From NCBI GenBank assembly GCA_934047225.1, contig OW204011.1, positions 13,714,339 to 13,778,338 of the forward strand: 64,000 bases of DNA, written 5' to 3'. A model generated the notes under the pieces. It did no database searches and was not told the DNA's origin. It saw only the letters and a program-made list of their open reading frames with translations. Shown here piece after piece: positions 42,780 through 50,774 of this stretch. This DNA is from Ypsolopha sequella (lineage: Eukaryota; Arthropoda; Insecta; Lepidoptera; Ypsolophidae). The position numbers and the translations under genes were made by a program. Positions within the stretch are counted from its first letter, which is position 1. Each line of letters begins with the position of its first letter.

Positions 42780-43574
42780 AATATACACTACACACCTTTA
42801 CACACAAAATACAAACTCTCTCTAATACAACACAAAATCGTACATATTACTAATAAGTATCTTTCTTTATATCTTTATGTAATATAAATAAGTAGGTTTT
42901 ATATTGTTTTATTATATTAATATTATATACCTTTAAAGATAGTTAAGACTGTAAATTGACGTCTAAAATTCTTTATGTTTAAATATATTTTGGGAGGAGC
43001 CTAGTTTCCACTACACAAAGAAAATTTCTGTGGGAACTAGTGTTTTTATAATTTATGTAGCTAATTTTGAAATAAAGATTTTTTTTTCATTTTAATATAA
43101 ATTATAGATAATATACAATACTTTTGACGGGCATGTCTAATCAAAAACGCAATAACTATAAGTTAACTCAATAAAAAAGTTATACAAAATTTCTTAAAAA
43201 TTTCATGTTTTTTAAGTGTTAGTTAAAAGGGCCTTTCTTATTTATCATGCCAGCTTGAAATTTGTATTAAAAATAAGTGAAAAAATGACCTCGTGAATAA
43301 AACATATAATATATTAATAGTTTCTACATCTATCTTACATCTAGAAACCGAGTAATTAAATAAATCTTAGTTTTTCTGAAGCCACGGCTCAGAGAAAGGA
43401 AAAGTCAAGGAGTTCAGTTTTGATTGATGGAAAATGAAATGAGGTACACAACCTGGCTATATAAGCGTATCAAAATCTATGAGATTCGGACACAGACATA
43501 GTGTACATACGAACGACCGGAAAAAGAACGCAGTTTCACCATAATAGTTACGTTTAAACCTCATTTTTACAATA
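42780..43574. other. Spacer, no gene
   Basis: About 43190-43290 repeats text seen at 10360-10460. A short inverted pair surrounds 43000-43050 (AGTTTCCACTACACA / GTGGGAACTAGTG). No gene. Confidence 0.4.
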
Positions 43575-43627
43575 ATTTTATTTTTATTTTTTATATAATT
43601 AAAACAGTGTATAAAAACTCATTAGTC
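43575..43627 (-). repeat. Truncated Penelope-like terminal repeat, left flank of nested stack
   Basis: TTTTATATAATTAAAACAGT and GTATAAAAACTCATT form an inverted copy of 55607-55655. The hammerhead-like part present at 55571 is missing, as the repeat breaks off at the junction with the 172-bp direct repeat. Confidence 0.6.
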
Positions 43628-43799
43628 ATGTAAGAAGACGTGTATCGTAAGTACTTTGGCTCGTTCTCACACCAGTATGCAGGCAGTAGGAAATGTACGT
43701 CCGCTCTCGCCTGTCGCTCTCACGTGACTAACTCAACTACCCCACTACCCGTGTGACCGAGACATTGTACACAAACACTATAAGTCATAAGGTGTGTAT
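43628..43799 (-). repeat. 172-bp direct repeat, probable truncated Gypsy 3' LTR
   Basis: Nearly identical to 55370-55541 (from GAAGACGTGTATCGTAAGTA to GTCATAAGGTGTGTAT). It lies 85 bp beyond the Gypsy integrase end, where a 3' LTR should start. Terminal TG/CA are not evident. The LTR identity is inference from position. Confidence 0.5.
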
Positions 43800-44098
43800 T
43801 ATCCTTATTATAATTTATTTACTTGAATATTATCAAACTTATAACCACATAACACGGTTAATTAAACCTCATTTGTTTCAGAATTATCTTTTTCGTTTTC
43901 ACCTTAATCTTCATTGTAAACTTTCCATTCACCTTCAACTTTTTCCAGATGAATCACGTTGCGTCTAAATCTTTGTCCAGTTTCCTCATGGCTGAAAACT
44001 TATTTCCTTTCTCCATTTCTTTCACGTACACTTTATCCCCCTCTACTAGTTGTGGTTCCGTTGCTCTTCTTTTTCTGTCACCAGATTCTTTTCCTTTC
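43800..44098 (-). pseudogene. Ty3/Gypsy integrase carboxy end
   Basis: The minus strand carries RRATEPQLVEGDKVYVKEME then, in a shifted frame, RRNVIHLEKVEGEWKVYNED and a stop, the usual end of Gypsy integrases (EGDKVYVK ... RRNVIHLKK). It is continuous with the piece at 50775-51091 once the BEL/Pao element is set aside. At least one frameshift and an internal deletion are present. Confidence 0.7.
44094..44098. repeat. BEL/Pao target-site duplication, left
   Basis: CTTTC immediately outside the left LTR; identical to 50770-50774. Confidence 0.9.
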
Positions 44099-44549
44099 TG
44101 TAGTGGACTGTATTGAAACTTCTTTTAGATTTTTCTTCTTTTATTTTTCTTATTGTTCTTCTTGTAATGCTGAGTACTGAATGCCAAACCGCGGGTTAGG
44201 CCCGCCTTATATACTTGCCGTTTTGCACACGGCACTAATCTTATATCTATTTCTTTCTTACATATGTGCATCCTTGTCTTAGGTTTTTATTAAGAAAACT
44301 CGTCATAATTTATTCATTCCTATAGCTAGACATAATACAATATTTTTCCCTAATTCTATATGATATTCTTAATCTATTTACATTTATTTATTTGTTCTAA
44401 ACTCATTATTTTTATGTTAAAAACGCGAAAAACATTTTGTTGTGTCTGTACGGTAACGCCGCGCTAGCATACCCTAACTCTTCGTTAGTTCCTTTTCGTT
44501 GCCTGCAGAGGGCGTGTGAAGTTGACCTTTGCTGCACCCGTCGCTAACA
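44099..44549 (-). repeat. BEL/Pao 3' LTR
   Basis: 451 bp, identical to 50319-50769 except G/A at about 44191 and C/T at about 44457 by eye. It contains a TATATA-like stretch in the part read as U3/R on the minus strand. Confidence 0.95.
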
Positions 44550-46006
44550 GTCTCCCCGCCGTGCGCAGCACCATCCTTCGGTCGCGACGATGCAGGAACC
44601 AGTACGATGATCCGTGACACCGGTCTCCTAAATGTTCCGCCAACTGTTCGGACTTCGACGATTCTTGTTCTTCCGTCAGGTCCTGGTATCGTCTTCGTTA
44701 CTTCTCCTCTAGGCCACAGGTTCCTTGGCAGCGTTCCGTCCGCGATGAGTGCGATGTCTCCTTCGGCGACTGCTGTAGCTTGTCGGAGGCCTCCGCGACG
44801 TAGAAGTAGTTCTGGGAGGTATTCCTTCATCCATCTGTGCCAAAAATGGTCTGCAAGACGCTGCGCAGTTCTCCAGTCCGCCTTCCCAATCATTACTTTG
44901 GCGTCGAATGTTCCAATGACTGGTGCTCCGTTTGATCGTCCCAGGAGGAAGTGGTTTGGCGTTAGGCTTTCTTCATCTGCTGGATCGGTGCTCACGTTCG
45001 TCAATGGTCTGGAGTTAACCATGTGCTCTATTTCAGTGAGCAATGTGTGCAGTGTTTCTTCAGATGGCGCCTTCTCTTTTAGCGTAGCGTAGAGTGCAGT
45101 CTTGACTGTTCTGACCATTCGCTCCCATGCTCCTGCCATGTTTGGTGCTCCTGGCGGTACGAATTTCCAGCGAATTCCTAGGCCTTGAATCTTCTGCTCT
45201 GGGTCTTCTTTCTTCATCTTCTCGAACTCTTCTTTCAGCTCACGTTCTGCTCCGACGAAATTAGTTCCATTGTCGCTGTAGAGGGTAGCCGGTGTTCCTC
45301 TTCTTGCTGCCATCCTCCTCAGTGCCATGATCATGGAACTGGTGCTGAGTGTTTGCGCCAGCTCTAAGTGTATTGCCCTTGTAGTGAGGCAAGTGAAGAG
45401 TACGCCCCAGCGTTTTTCATTTCGTCGGCCTATGGTGATCTTCATTGGCCCAAAGTAGTCAACAGCGGCGTATGTAAATGGTCTTCGATGATGTTGTAGT
45501 CGTTCTCCTGGTAGGTCTCCCGTCGGTGGTCTCTGCGGTGTGTTTTTCTTCATACGGCACCACTGGCATTGATGAATCAGTTTTCTGATGCTGGATCTCA
45601 TCCCTGTGATGTAGTATCGTTGCCGTAGTTCGTTCATCACCGTCGCATGGTTTCCGTGGTAACAGCGTCTATGATAATCTTCCATAATCAGGCGTGTGAT
45701 TCTGTGTCTTCCTTCCAGAACTGCGGGTTTCTTCACAGTGTCTTGTACGCCAGTAACCTTTTCGATGCGGCCTTTGACTCGGAGTACTTCTTCCTCATCT
45801 AAATAGACTTCGAATCTGCCGAGTTTGCTTGATTTCTTCAATAGTTGATTCTTCTTTAGGTTATTGATTTCTTCGTTAAAGCAGTCTTCTTGGCTCTTCT
45901 TTATTAAAAGTATTTCTGCTCGTCTTATGTATGACTCGTCTATTGGTAAAAATTTCTTTTCTTCTATCTTCTTGGGCTGCGTGATCCTTTTCTTCTTCCC
46001 TTTTTT
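44474..46006 (-). CDS. BEL/Pao integrase portion of pol
   Basis: Open frame directly after the TAA at 46007; the first internal Met is at 45841. Numbering from that Met: a zinc-binding HHCC region (H57-x4-H62 ... C92-x2-C95, in HRRCYHGNHAT and CQWCRMKK), then the catalytic core with D128 (YAAVDYFGP), D190 (LYSDNGTNF) and E240 (NMAGAWERM), then the C-terminal region typical of Pao integrases (NHFLLGR). All catalytic residues are present. The frame is the same as the upstream reverse transcriptase, so one nonsense codon separates them. The last ~25 codons read into the LTR. The enzyme inserts the cDNA into the host chromosome. Confidence 0.9.
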   Translation of the reverse strand, partial: KKGKKKRITQPKKIEEKKFLPIDESYIRRAEILLIKKSQEDCFNEEINNLKKNQLLKKSSKLGRFEVYLDEEEVLRVKGRIEKVTGVQDTVKKPAVLEGRHRITRLIMEDYHRRCYHGNHATVMNELRQRYYITGMRSSIRKLIHQCQWCRMKKNTPQRPPTGDLPGERLQHHRRPFTYAAVDYFGPMKITIGRRNEKRWGVLFTCLTTRAIHLELAQTLSTSSMIMALRRMAARRGTPATLYSDNGTNFVGAERELKEEFEKMKKEDPEQKIQGLGIRWKFVPPGAPNMAGAWERMVRTVKTALYATLKEKAPSEETLHTLLTEIEHMVNSRPLTNVSTDPADEESLTPNHFLLGRSNGAPVIGTFDAKVMIGKADWRTAQRLADHFWHRWMKEYLPELLLRRGGLRQATAVAEGDIALIADGTLPRNLWPRGEVTKTIPGPDGRTRIVEVRTVGGTFRRPVSRIIVLVPASSRPKDGAAHGGETVSDGCSKGQLHTPSAGNEKELTKS

Positions 46007-47938
46007 TTAATAGGGTTTCCAGTTCTTGTCTTCATGTGCGGCCATTATGATATTCTTCTTTCTGCAGATGTCGATGAACATGAGAACTCTTGCCATGGTT
46101 TTCAGTAGTTTCTTCCATGTTGAGAAGCGCTCTTCATCTGGAGTGGACGGTTGTAGACAATTAACGGTTGCTACTCTTTCTATTTTCTCTTCTCCTGTTG
46201 GCTCCACCTTGTTCTGGAATCTGTTGATTGGCCAGTTCTCCTCTGTTGTCTGCAGGAAGGATGGTCCGGTAAACCACGCAGATTGTTCGGCGAAATCTCT
46301 TGGAACACCACGGGTGGCTTCATTGGCTGGATTCTGTTTAGTAGGGACCCATCTCCATTCTTCTGGTTTGGTCAGGTCTTCTATTTCAGCCAATCTGTGC
46401 GCCACGAAGGTCTTGAATTTTCTTGGCTCTGTCTTGATCCATTGTAGTACTGTACTGGAGTCTGACCAAAAAACTTTCTTCTTTATTTCTAGGTCTGTTT
46501 CTTCGGTTATGCTTCTGGCCAGCCTGCTGCCAAGTAAAGCGGATTGCAGCTCAAGACGTGGGACCGAAATTGGCTTCGTTGGCGTGACCTTGGCTTTCCC
46601 TGCGATGAGCACGACTCTAATGCTGCCGTCTTCTTCGGTGGTTCTCCAGTATACGGCGGCTGCGTATGCTTCCTCGCTGGCATCTACGAACGTATGAAGC
46701 TCTCCATGGGTGACGGTCTTCGTTAGGCTTCTTGGGATTCTCAATGTTCGGAGTCTTGTTAGTTCTGCCAGATAATTCTTCCACGCAGGTATGATTTCGT
46801 CTCCAACTTCTTGATCCCATCCAATTCCAGTCTTCCATAGTTTCTGAACTATTTTCTTCCCTTGTACTAGGACCGGTGCCAATAGACCAATTGGATCAAA
46901 AGTGGACATCACGGCGCTCATGACTTGTCTCTTCGTTGGCTTCTTTTCACCGTTGAGGATGTCTGTCGAAGTGTTCCTGAGAGTGACGTTGAAAGCCAAT
47001 GCATCTTCTTCTGTCTTCCATAATAATCCCAGAGTTTTTTCTTCGGTTTCTTGCGTCAGCTTAAGTTCAGTCTTGTTTTCTTCTGTGGTTATTTGTTCTA
47101 GAAGAGACTTTTCGTTGCTTGCCCATCCTCGGAGTTGAAAACCTGCCTTCTTGTGGATGTGATCGACTTGTTTGGCAATTCTTGCAGCTTCTTCTTTTGA
47201 GGTGAAACTCTGGAGATAGTCGTCCATGTAGTGATTTCTGACGATTGCTCTGCTTGCTTCAGGGTATTTGTCGCTGAATTCCATTGCGTTTTTGTTCTTG
47301 ACAAATATTGCAGTTGCTGGTGATGAGGTTGCTCCGAAGATCACCGAAGTCATTCTATATTCCTTTGTTTTGTCATTTTGATTTGTCCACAGGAATCTGA
47401 GGCTGTCTCTATCTTCCTCTCTGATCTTGATCTGTAGAAACATCTCTTTGATGTCTGCCATAATTGCGATGGGTTTTTCTCGGAAGCGAACTAAGACGCC
47501 GAACAGCAGCGCGGAGTTCAAACATTTTCCTTGGAAGCGTGCCGCCGCGTCGAAGACGATTCTGATCTTCTTCTTTGTTGGATGAGTTACGGCGAAGTGC
47601 GGTAAGTAGAATGTCCTCTTGTTCTCTTTCTTTGGTGGAGGGGCTTCTTCGGCGTATCCGCTGTCAATGAGATGTTGGATCTGCTGTCGATATTGAGTCT
47701 TCATTTCTTCGTCTTGGTTCAGCTTCTTTTCTATTGACTTCAGTCTTCTCAGGGCGTGGGTGTGATTGTTCGGTAGTGTTTCTTCTTTGCTGGCCCACAG
47801 CAGTCCCGTTTCAAATCTTCCATCTTGAAGTCTTCTTGTGGTTGTGTTCAGAATCATCAGAGCCTTCTCTTCTGGGTCAGTGCTCGGTCGTTTCGGTTGT
47901 ACTCCTAGTGCGTCGATGCTGAAGTGATGCCTTATCAT
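46007..47938 (-). CDS. BEL/Pao reverse transcriptase and RNase H
   Basis: 643 codons from the ATG at 47938. Reverse transcriptase residues about 100-320 include RIVFDAAARF, IMADIKEMFLQI, the fingers/palm string FGATSSPATA and the catalytic YMDD (237-240). RNase H residues about 410-545 show FVDAS (D419), RLELQ (E463) and WSDSS (D492). The final motif reads NPANEATRG where most relatives have NPAD, so the fourth acidic residue may be lost. The frame closes at a TAA formed by CCC TAT TAA in front of an A-run; pol continues in frame after it. A stop lies four codons upstream of the ATG, so expression needs either frameshifting or internal initiation. Confidence 0.9.
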   Translation of the reverse strand: MIRHHFSIDALGVQPKRPSTDPEEKALMILNTTTRRLQDGRFETGLLWASKEETLPNNHTHALRRLKSIEKKLNQDEEMKTQYRQQIQHLIDSGYAEEAPPPKKENKRTFYLPHFAVTHPTKKKIRIVFDAAARFQGKCLNSALLFGVLVRFREKPIAIMADIKEMFLQIKIREEDRDSLRFLWTNQNDKTKEYRMTSVIFGATSSPATAIFVKNKNAMEFSDKYPEASRAIVRNHYMDDYLQSFTSKEEAARIAKQVDHIHKKAGFQLRGWASNEKSLLEQITTEENKTELKLTQETEEKTLGLLWKTEEDALAFNVTLRNTSTDILNGEKKPTKRQVMSAVMSTFDPIGLLAPVLVQGKKIVQKLWKTGIGWDQEVGDEIIPAWKNYLAELTRLRTLRIPRSLTKTVTHGELHTFVDASEEAYAAAVYWRTTEEDGSIRVVLIAGKAKVTPTKPISVPRLELQSALLGSRLARSITEETDLEIKKKVFWSDSSTVLQWIKTEPRKFKTFVAHRLAEIEDLTKPEEWRWVPTKQNPANEATRGVPRDFAEQSAWFTGPSFLQTTEENWPINRFQNKVEPTGEEKIERVATVNCLQPSTPDEERFSTWKKLLKTMARVLMFIDICRKKNIIMAAHEDKNWKPY

Positions 47939-47943
47939 TTTCT

Positions 47944-50247
47944 CTATTTATCTTCGCTTCTCTCTTCCATGCAGTGATTGACAAAGTTAACTGGAACGGA
48001 GATGCCTGCGTGAACGCCATGGAGTACCCATCCAAGGTTTGTCTGTGAGGCGACAGGTTGAGATGGTCTTCCTTTGATTATCTTTCTGCTGACGATAAGA
48101 TCCCAGTTGTCTTGCCCAATGATCATCTTGGGTGCTTCAGGTGCGAAGGTGATCTGTTTCTCTATCTGCTTGAGATGTTTGCATGCTTCGATATCTTCTT
48201 TCTGGACTTGCTGGAGTGGCAGCTTCAAGTCTTCTATAGTTCTCACGTTGGTGATGTTTCTCTTGTCGCTGCGATGAAGTCCTCTTATCTTCAAGTTGAC
48301 TCGTAGGGAACTGAGTGTGGTGACTTTACCGCCGCCCACGGTGCTGATGCTCAGCCTCTCTGGTTCACCCCTGACTCCTATCTTCCTGGCTACATCACTG
48401 TTTAGCATAGTGATGGTTGATCCCTCGTCCAAGAGTGCCAGTATCTTCTGAGAGCCCTCGGGTCCGTAAACTTCAACGGGAATGATCTTGAGATAGGCTG
48501 TGAGTGGCGCTGCGACGGACAGTACTGCAGTGTTGACGGTCTCCTCAGTTTTCTTATCTTCTAATGGTTTCTCTCTTTGTTCTCTGGGTTTCTCGACTTG
48601 TTCTTTCTTCTCTGGGTTATGCAAAGTAAGGTGATGGCTTCTCTTGCAGATCTTGCATGGTGGACTGCGGCAGCTTGTTCTTTGGTGACGCTTTCTCAGG
48701 CAACGGAAACAGAGTTTGTTTTCCATTGCCATCTTCCATCTTTTCTCGTTGTCTGCTGCTATGAATTTCTTGCATTCGTGTGACCAATGTTCTTCAGTGC
48801 AAAATATGCAGGTCTTCTTTTTCTCTTCTTGCACTGCAGCAGTGGTCTCTTCTTTCTCTTCCTCGACGTGATGTGCTTGTGCGAAGCGCGTGTTCGATCT
48901 GTTGAAGCTCTTGGTTTTCTCTACTTCCGCTGGTGTGTATGGTCCGCAGAGGTCTGCTTCCGTACTGAGGAACCGGTCGATCTTGAGGAGTTCTGGTTCT
49001 TCATGGTCGGTGCACCTCGCTCTGAAGTCGTACCATCGGTGCTTGGTGATCGGTGTGAGCTTCTCGATAATGCTTCTGCACATCTCAGGTGAGTGGAGAT
49101 ATTGCGGCATTGAAAGCGCCTTGATAGTCGCCACGACGTTGTTGACGCGACTAGCGAAGATGCATGTGTCTCGTGGGTTCTCGTTCAGTGCTGCATGTTT
49201 CTTGATCTTCTCCATCTCGGCCAATACTATCGCGTCGGGTTTCCCAAAGCGTCGTTCTAATGCTGTGATGACGTCCTCGGGTCGTGATGTTAGCATCAGC
49301 AAACTCTTCACAGCTTCTCTTGCCGGCCCAGTGATGCTCTTCCTCAGCCTTGCCATGTTCTGTGTTTCGGAGTACAGGGCTGTGGTCTCTCTGTATTGTT
49401 TCTTGAATATGAGCCATTCTTCTATGTTTCCGCTGAACGATGGTAGATCTTGCGTGTATGCGTGGAGTGCGACTGGTTGACGTGATGCGCTGTTCTGTGT
49501 TGCTTCTAAAATTGCATCAGCCAGGATCTGTATGTCGCTCTTCTTGGTGTCGCTTCTCATTTCTTCAAACGGTGCTGTTGTCACGTGGTCACGTGGCTTC
49601 GGCTCCATAGAAGGTTGAGGTTCTTGCGGCATGTCAGGTTCTTGATTCTTCATAGTGTCGTCGATCCATCGCTCTACATTTATTGATTTCTCCAGCTCCA
49701 AGACTTCGTCGGGTTCTTCTTCTGAATCAAGAGCCAACAGTTCTGCCTGTGCCCTTATCAGCTCCGTTCGAGCTTTTTCTTCTTCAAGCTTCTGCATGGC
49801 GAGTCTGTATTTGGCCTCAGCTTCAAGCTTTCTGCGACTACGGGATGACGTCGTCGATCTTGCCACGGTGGTATCTTTCCACCCTAACGGTGCACGGTGG
49901 GCTCCAGCGGGCGGTAGGATTCGTTCTTCGTGTGTCGTGGTGTGCTTCGTAGCTTCGGTTTCTTTGATGGTGCTTGCAGTGGCTGAAGGTGTCACGGAGC
50001 ATGCGGGCGGTGCAGGGGGTGCGGGCAGCGCGGGGGGTGCGAGCAGCGCAATACCCTCGGTCGGGTGTGCGGGCCTCTCGGAGTCTGACGGCGACGCGGG
50101 ATTCTCGAAGTGTAGTATGCCTGTAGCCTCGACGTCAGTAGTGCCACCGGTGGTCGTACTATGGGTAGCCGTTGGCGGGTCGTGAGTCGTCCTCAAGGCA
50201 GCTCTTGCATCCTTGTCCCTCGACGTCGTGGAGCGTGTGACCGGCAT
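47944..50247 (-). CDS. BEL/Pao gag-protease polyprotein
   Basis: 767 residues from the ATG at 50247 (MPVTRSTTS), just inside the leader. The frame is open to 50412 but that part lies in the LTR. Residues 1-130 are low-complexity, Pro/Ala/Thr-rich; 138-200 are charged and probably coiled-coil; 262-440 form the capsid-like gag (LPSFSGNIEEWLIFKKQY is the diagnostic start). Three cysteine clusters at about 480-545 (CIFCTEEHW-H-C, CFRCLRKRHQRTSC, CKICKRSHH) are zinc knuckles. An aspartic protease of the Pao type starts near 604 (LLDEGSTITML; Asp-Glu-Gly in place of the common Asp-Ser-Gly), with a second motif IIGQDNWDLI. It ends at TAG 5 bp before the pol ATG. Confidence 0.9.
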   Translation of the reverse strand: MPVTRSTTSRDKDARAALRTTHDPPTATHSTTTGGTTDVEATGILHFENPASPSDSERPAHPTEGIALLAPPALPAPPAPPACSVTPSATASTIKETEATKHTTTHEERILPPAGAHRAPLGWKDTTVARSTTSSRSRRKLEAEAKYRLAMQKLEEEKARTELIRAQAELLALDSEEEPDEVLELEKSINVERWIDDTMKNQEPDMPQEPQPSMEPKPRDHVTTAPFEEMRSDTKKSDIQILADAILEATQNSASRQPVALHAYTQDLPSFSGNIEEWLIFKKQYRETTALYSETQNMARLRKSITGPAREAVKSLLMLTSRPEDVITALERRFGKPDAIVLAEMEKIKKHAALNENPRDTCIFASRVNNVVATIKALSMPQYLHSPEMCRSIIEKLTPITKHRWYDFRARCTDHEEPELLKIDRFLSTEADLCGPYTPAEVEKTKSFNRSNTRFAQAHHVEEEKEETTAAVQEEKKKTCIFCTEEHWSHECKKFIAADNEKRWKMAMENKLCFRCLRKRHQRTSCRSPPCKICKRSHHLTLHNPEKKEQVEKPREQREKPLEDKKTEETVNTAVLSVAAPLTAYLKIIPVEVYGPEGSQKILALLDEGSTITMLNSDVARKIGVRGEPERLSISTVGGGKVTTLSSLRVNLKIRGLHRSDKRNITNVRTIEDLKLPLQQVQKEDIEACKHLKQIEKQITFAPEAPKMIIGQDNWDLIVSRKIIKGRPSQPVASQTNLGWVLHGVHAGISVPVNFVNHCMEERSEDK

Positions 50248-50318
50248 TGTTCCCGGGATCTTGATTCTCGACGAAAATATTCTTCCTTCAGTGATCCGGC
50301 TTCCGAAGGTCCAAAAAC

Positions 50319-50769
50319 TGTAGTGGACTGTATTGAAACTTCTTTTAGATTTTTCTTCTTTTATTTTTCTTATTGTTCTTCTTGTAATGCTGAGTACTGA
50401 ATGCCAAACCACGGGTTAGGCCCGCCTTATATACTTGCCGTTTTGCACACGGCACTAATCTTATATCTATTTCTTTCTTACATATGTGCATCCTTGTCTT
50501 AGGTTTTTATTAAGAAAACTCGTCATAATTTATTCATTCCTATAGCTAGACATAATACAATATTTTTCCCTAATTCTATATGATATTCTTAATCTATTTA
50601 CATTTATTTATTTGTTCTAAACTCATTATTTTTATGTTAAAAACGCGAAAAACATTTTGTTGTGTCTGTACGGTAATGCCGCGCTAGCATACCCTAACTC
50701 TTCGTTAGTTCCTTTTCGTTGCCTGCAGAGGGCGTGTGAAGTTGACCTTTGCTGCACCCGTCGCTAACA
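50319..50769 (-). repeat. BEL/Pao 5' LTR
   Basis: 451 bp, TG...CA ends, partner of 44099-44549. It abuts the CTTTC duplication at 50770. Confidence 0.95.
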
Positions 50770-50774
50770 CTTTC
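50770..50774. repeat. BEL/Pao target-site duplication, right
   Basis: CTTTC, identical to 44094-44098. Confidence 0.9.

Larger units (their letters stand above)
44099..50769 (-). mobile_element. BEL/Pao LTR retrotransposon, 6671 bp
   Basis: Complete element with two 451-bp LTRs (44099-44549, 50319-50769), TG...CA ends, a CTTTC duplication, gag-protease, reverse transcriptase-RNase H and integrase in BEL/Pao order. On the minus strand the 5' LTR is at 50769. A TGG-starting primer-binding site (TGGACCTTCGGAAGCCGG) follows the LTR by a few bases. A purine tract (GGCGGGGAGA) precedes the 3' LTR. Only two LTR differences were seen, so insertion is very recent. Coding breaks: a frame change between gag and pol and one TAA before integrase. 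Confidence 0.95.

Noticed and set aside
44529..50185. Plus-strand ORFs of 60 to 223 codons across the BEL/Pao element
   Set aside because: They are antisense shadows of gag and pol with no recognisable domains.
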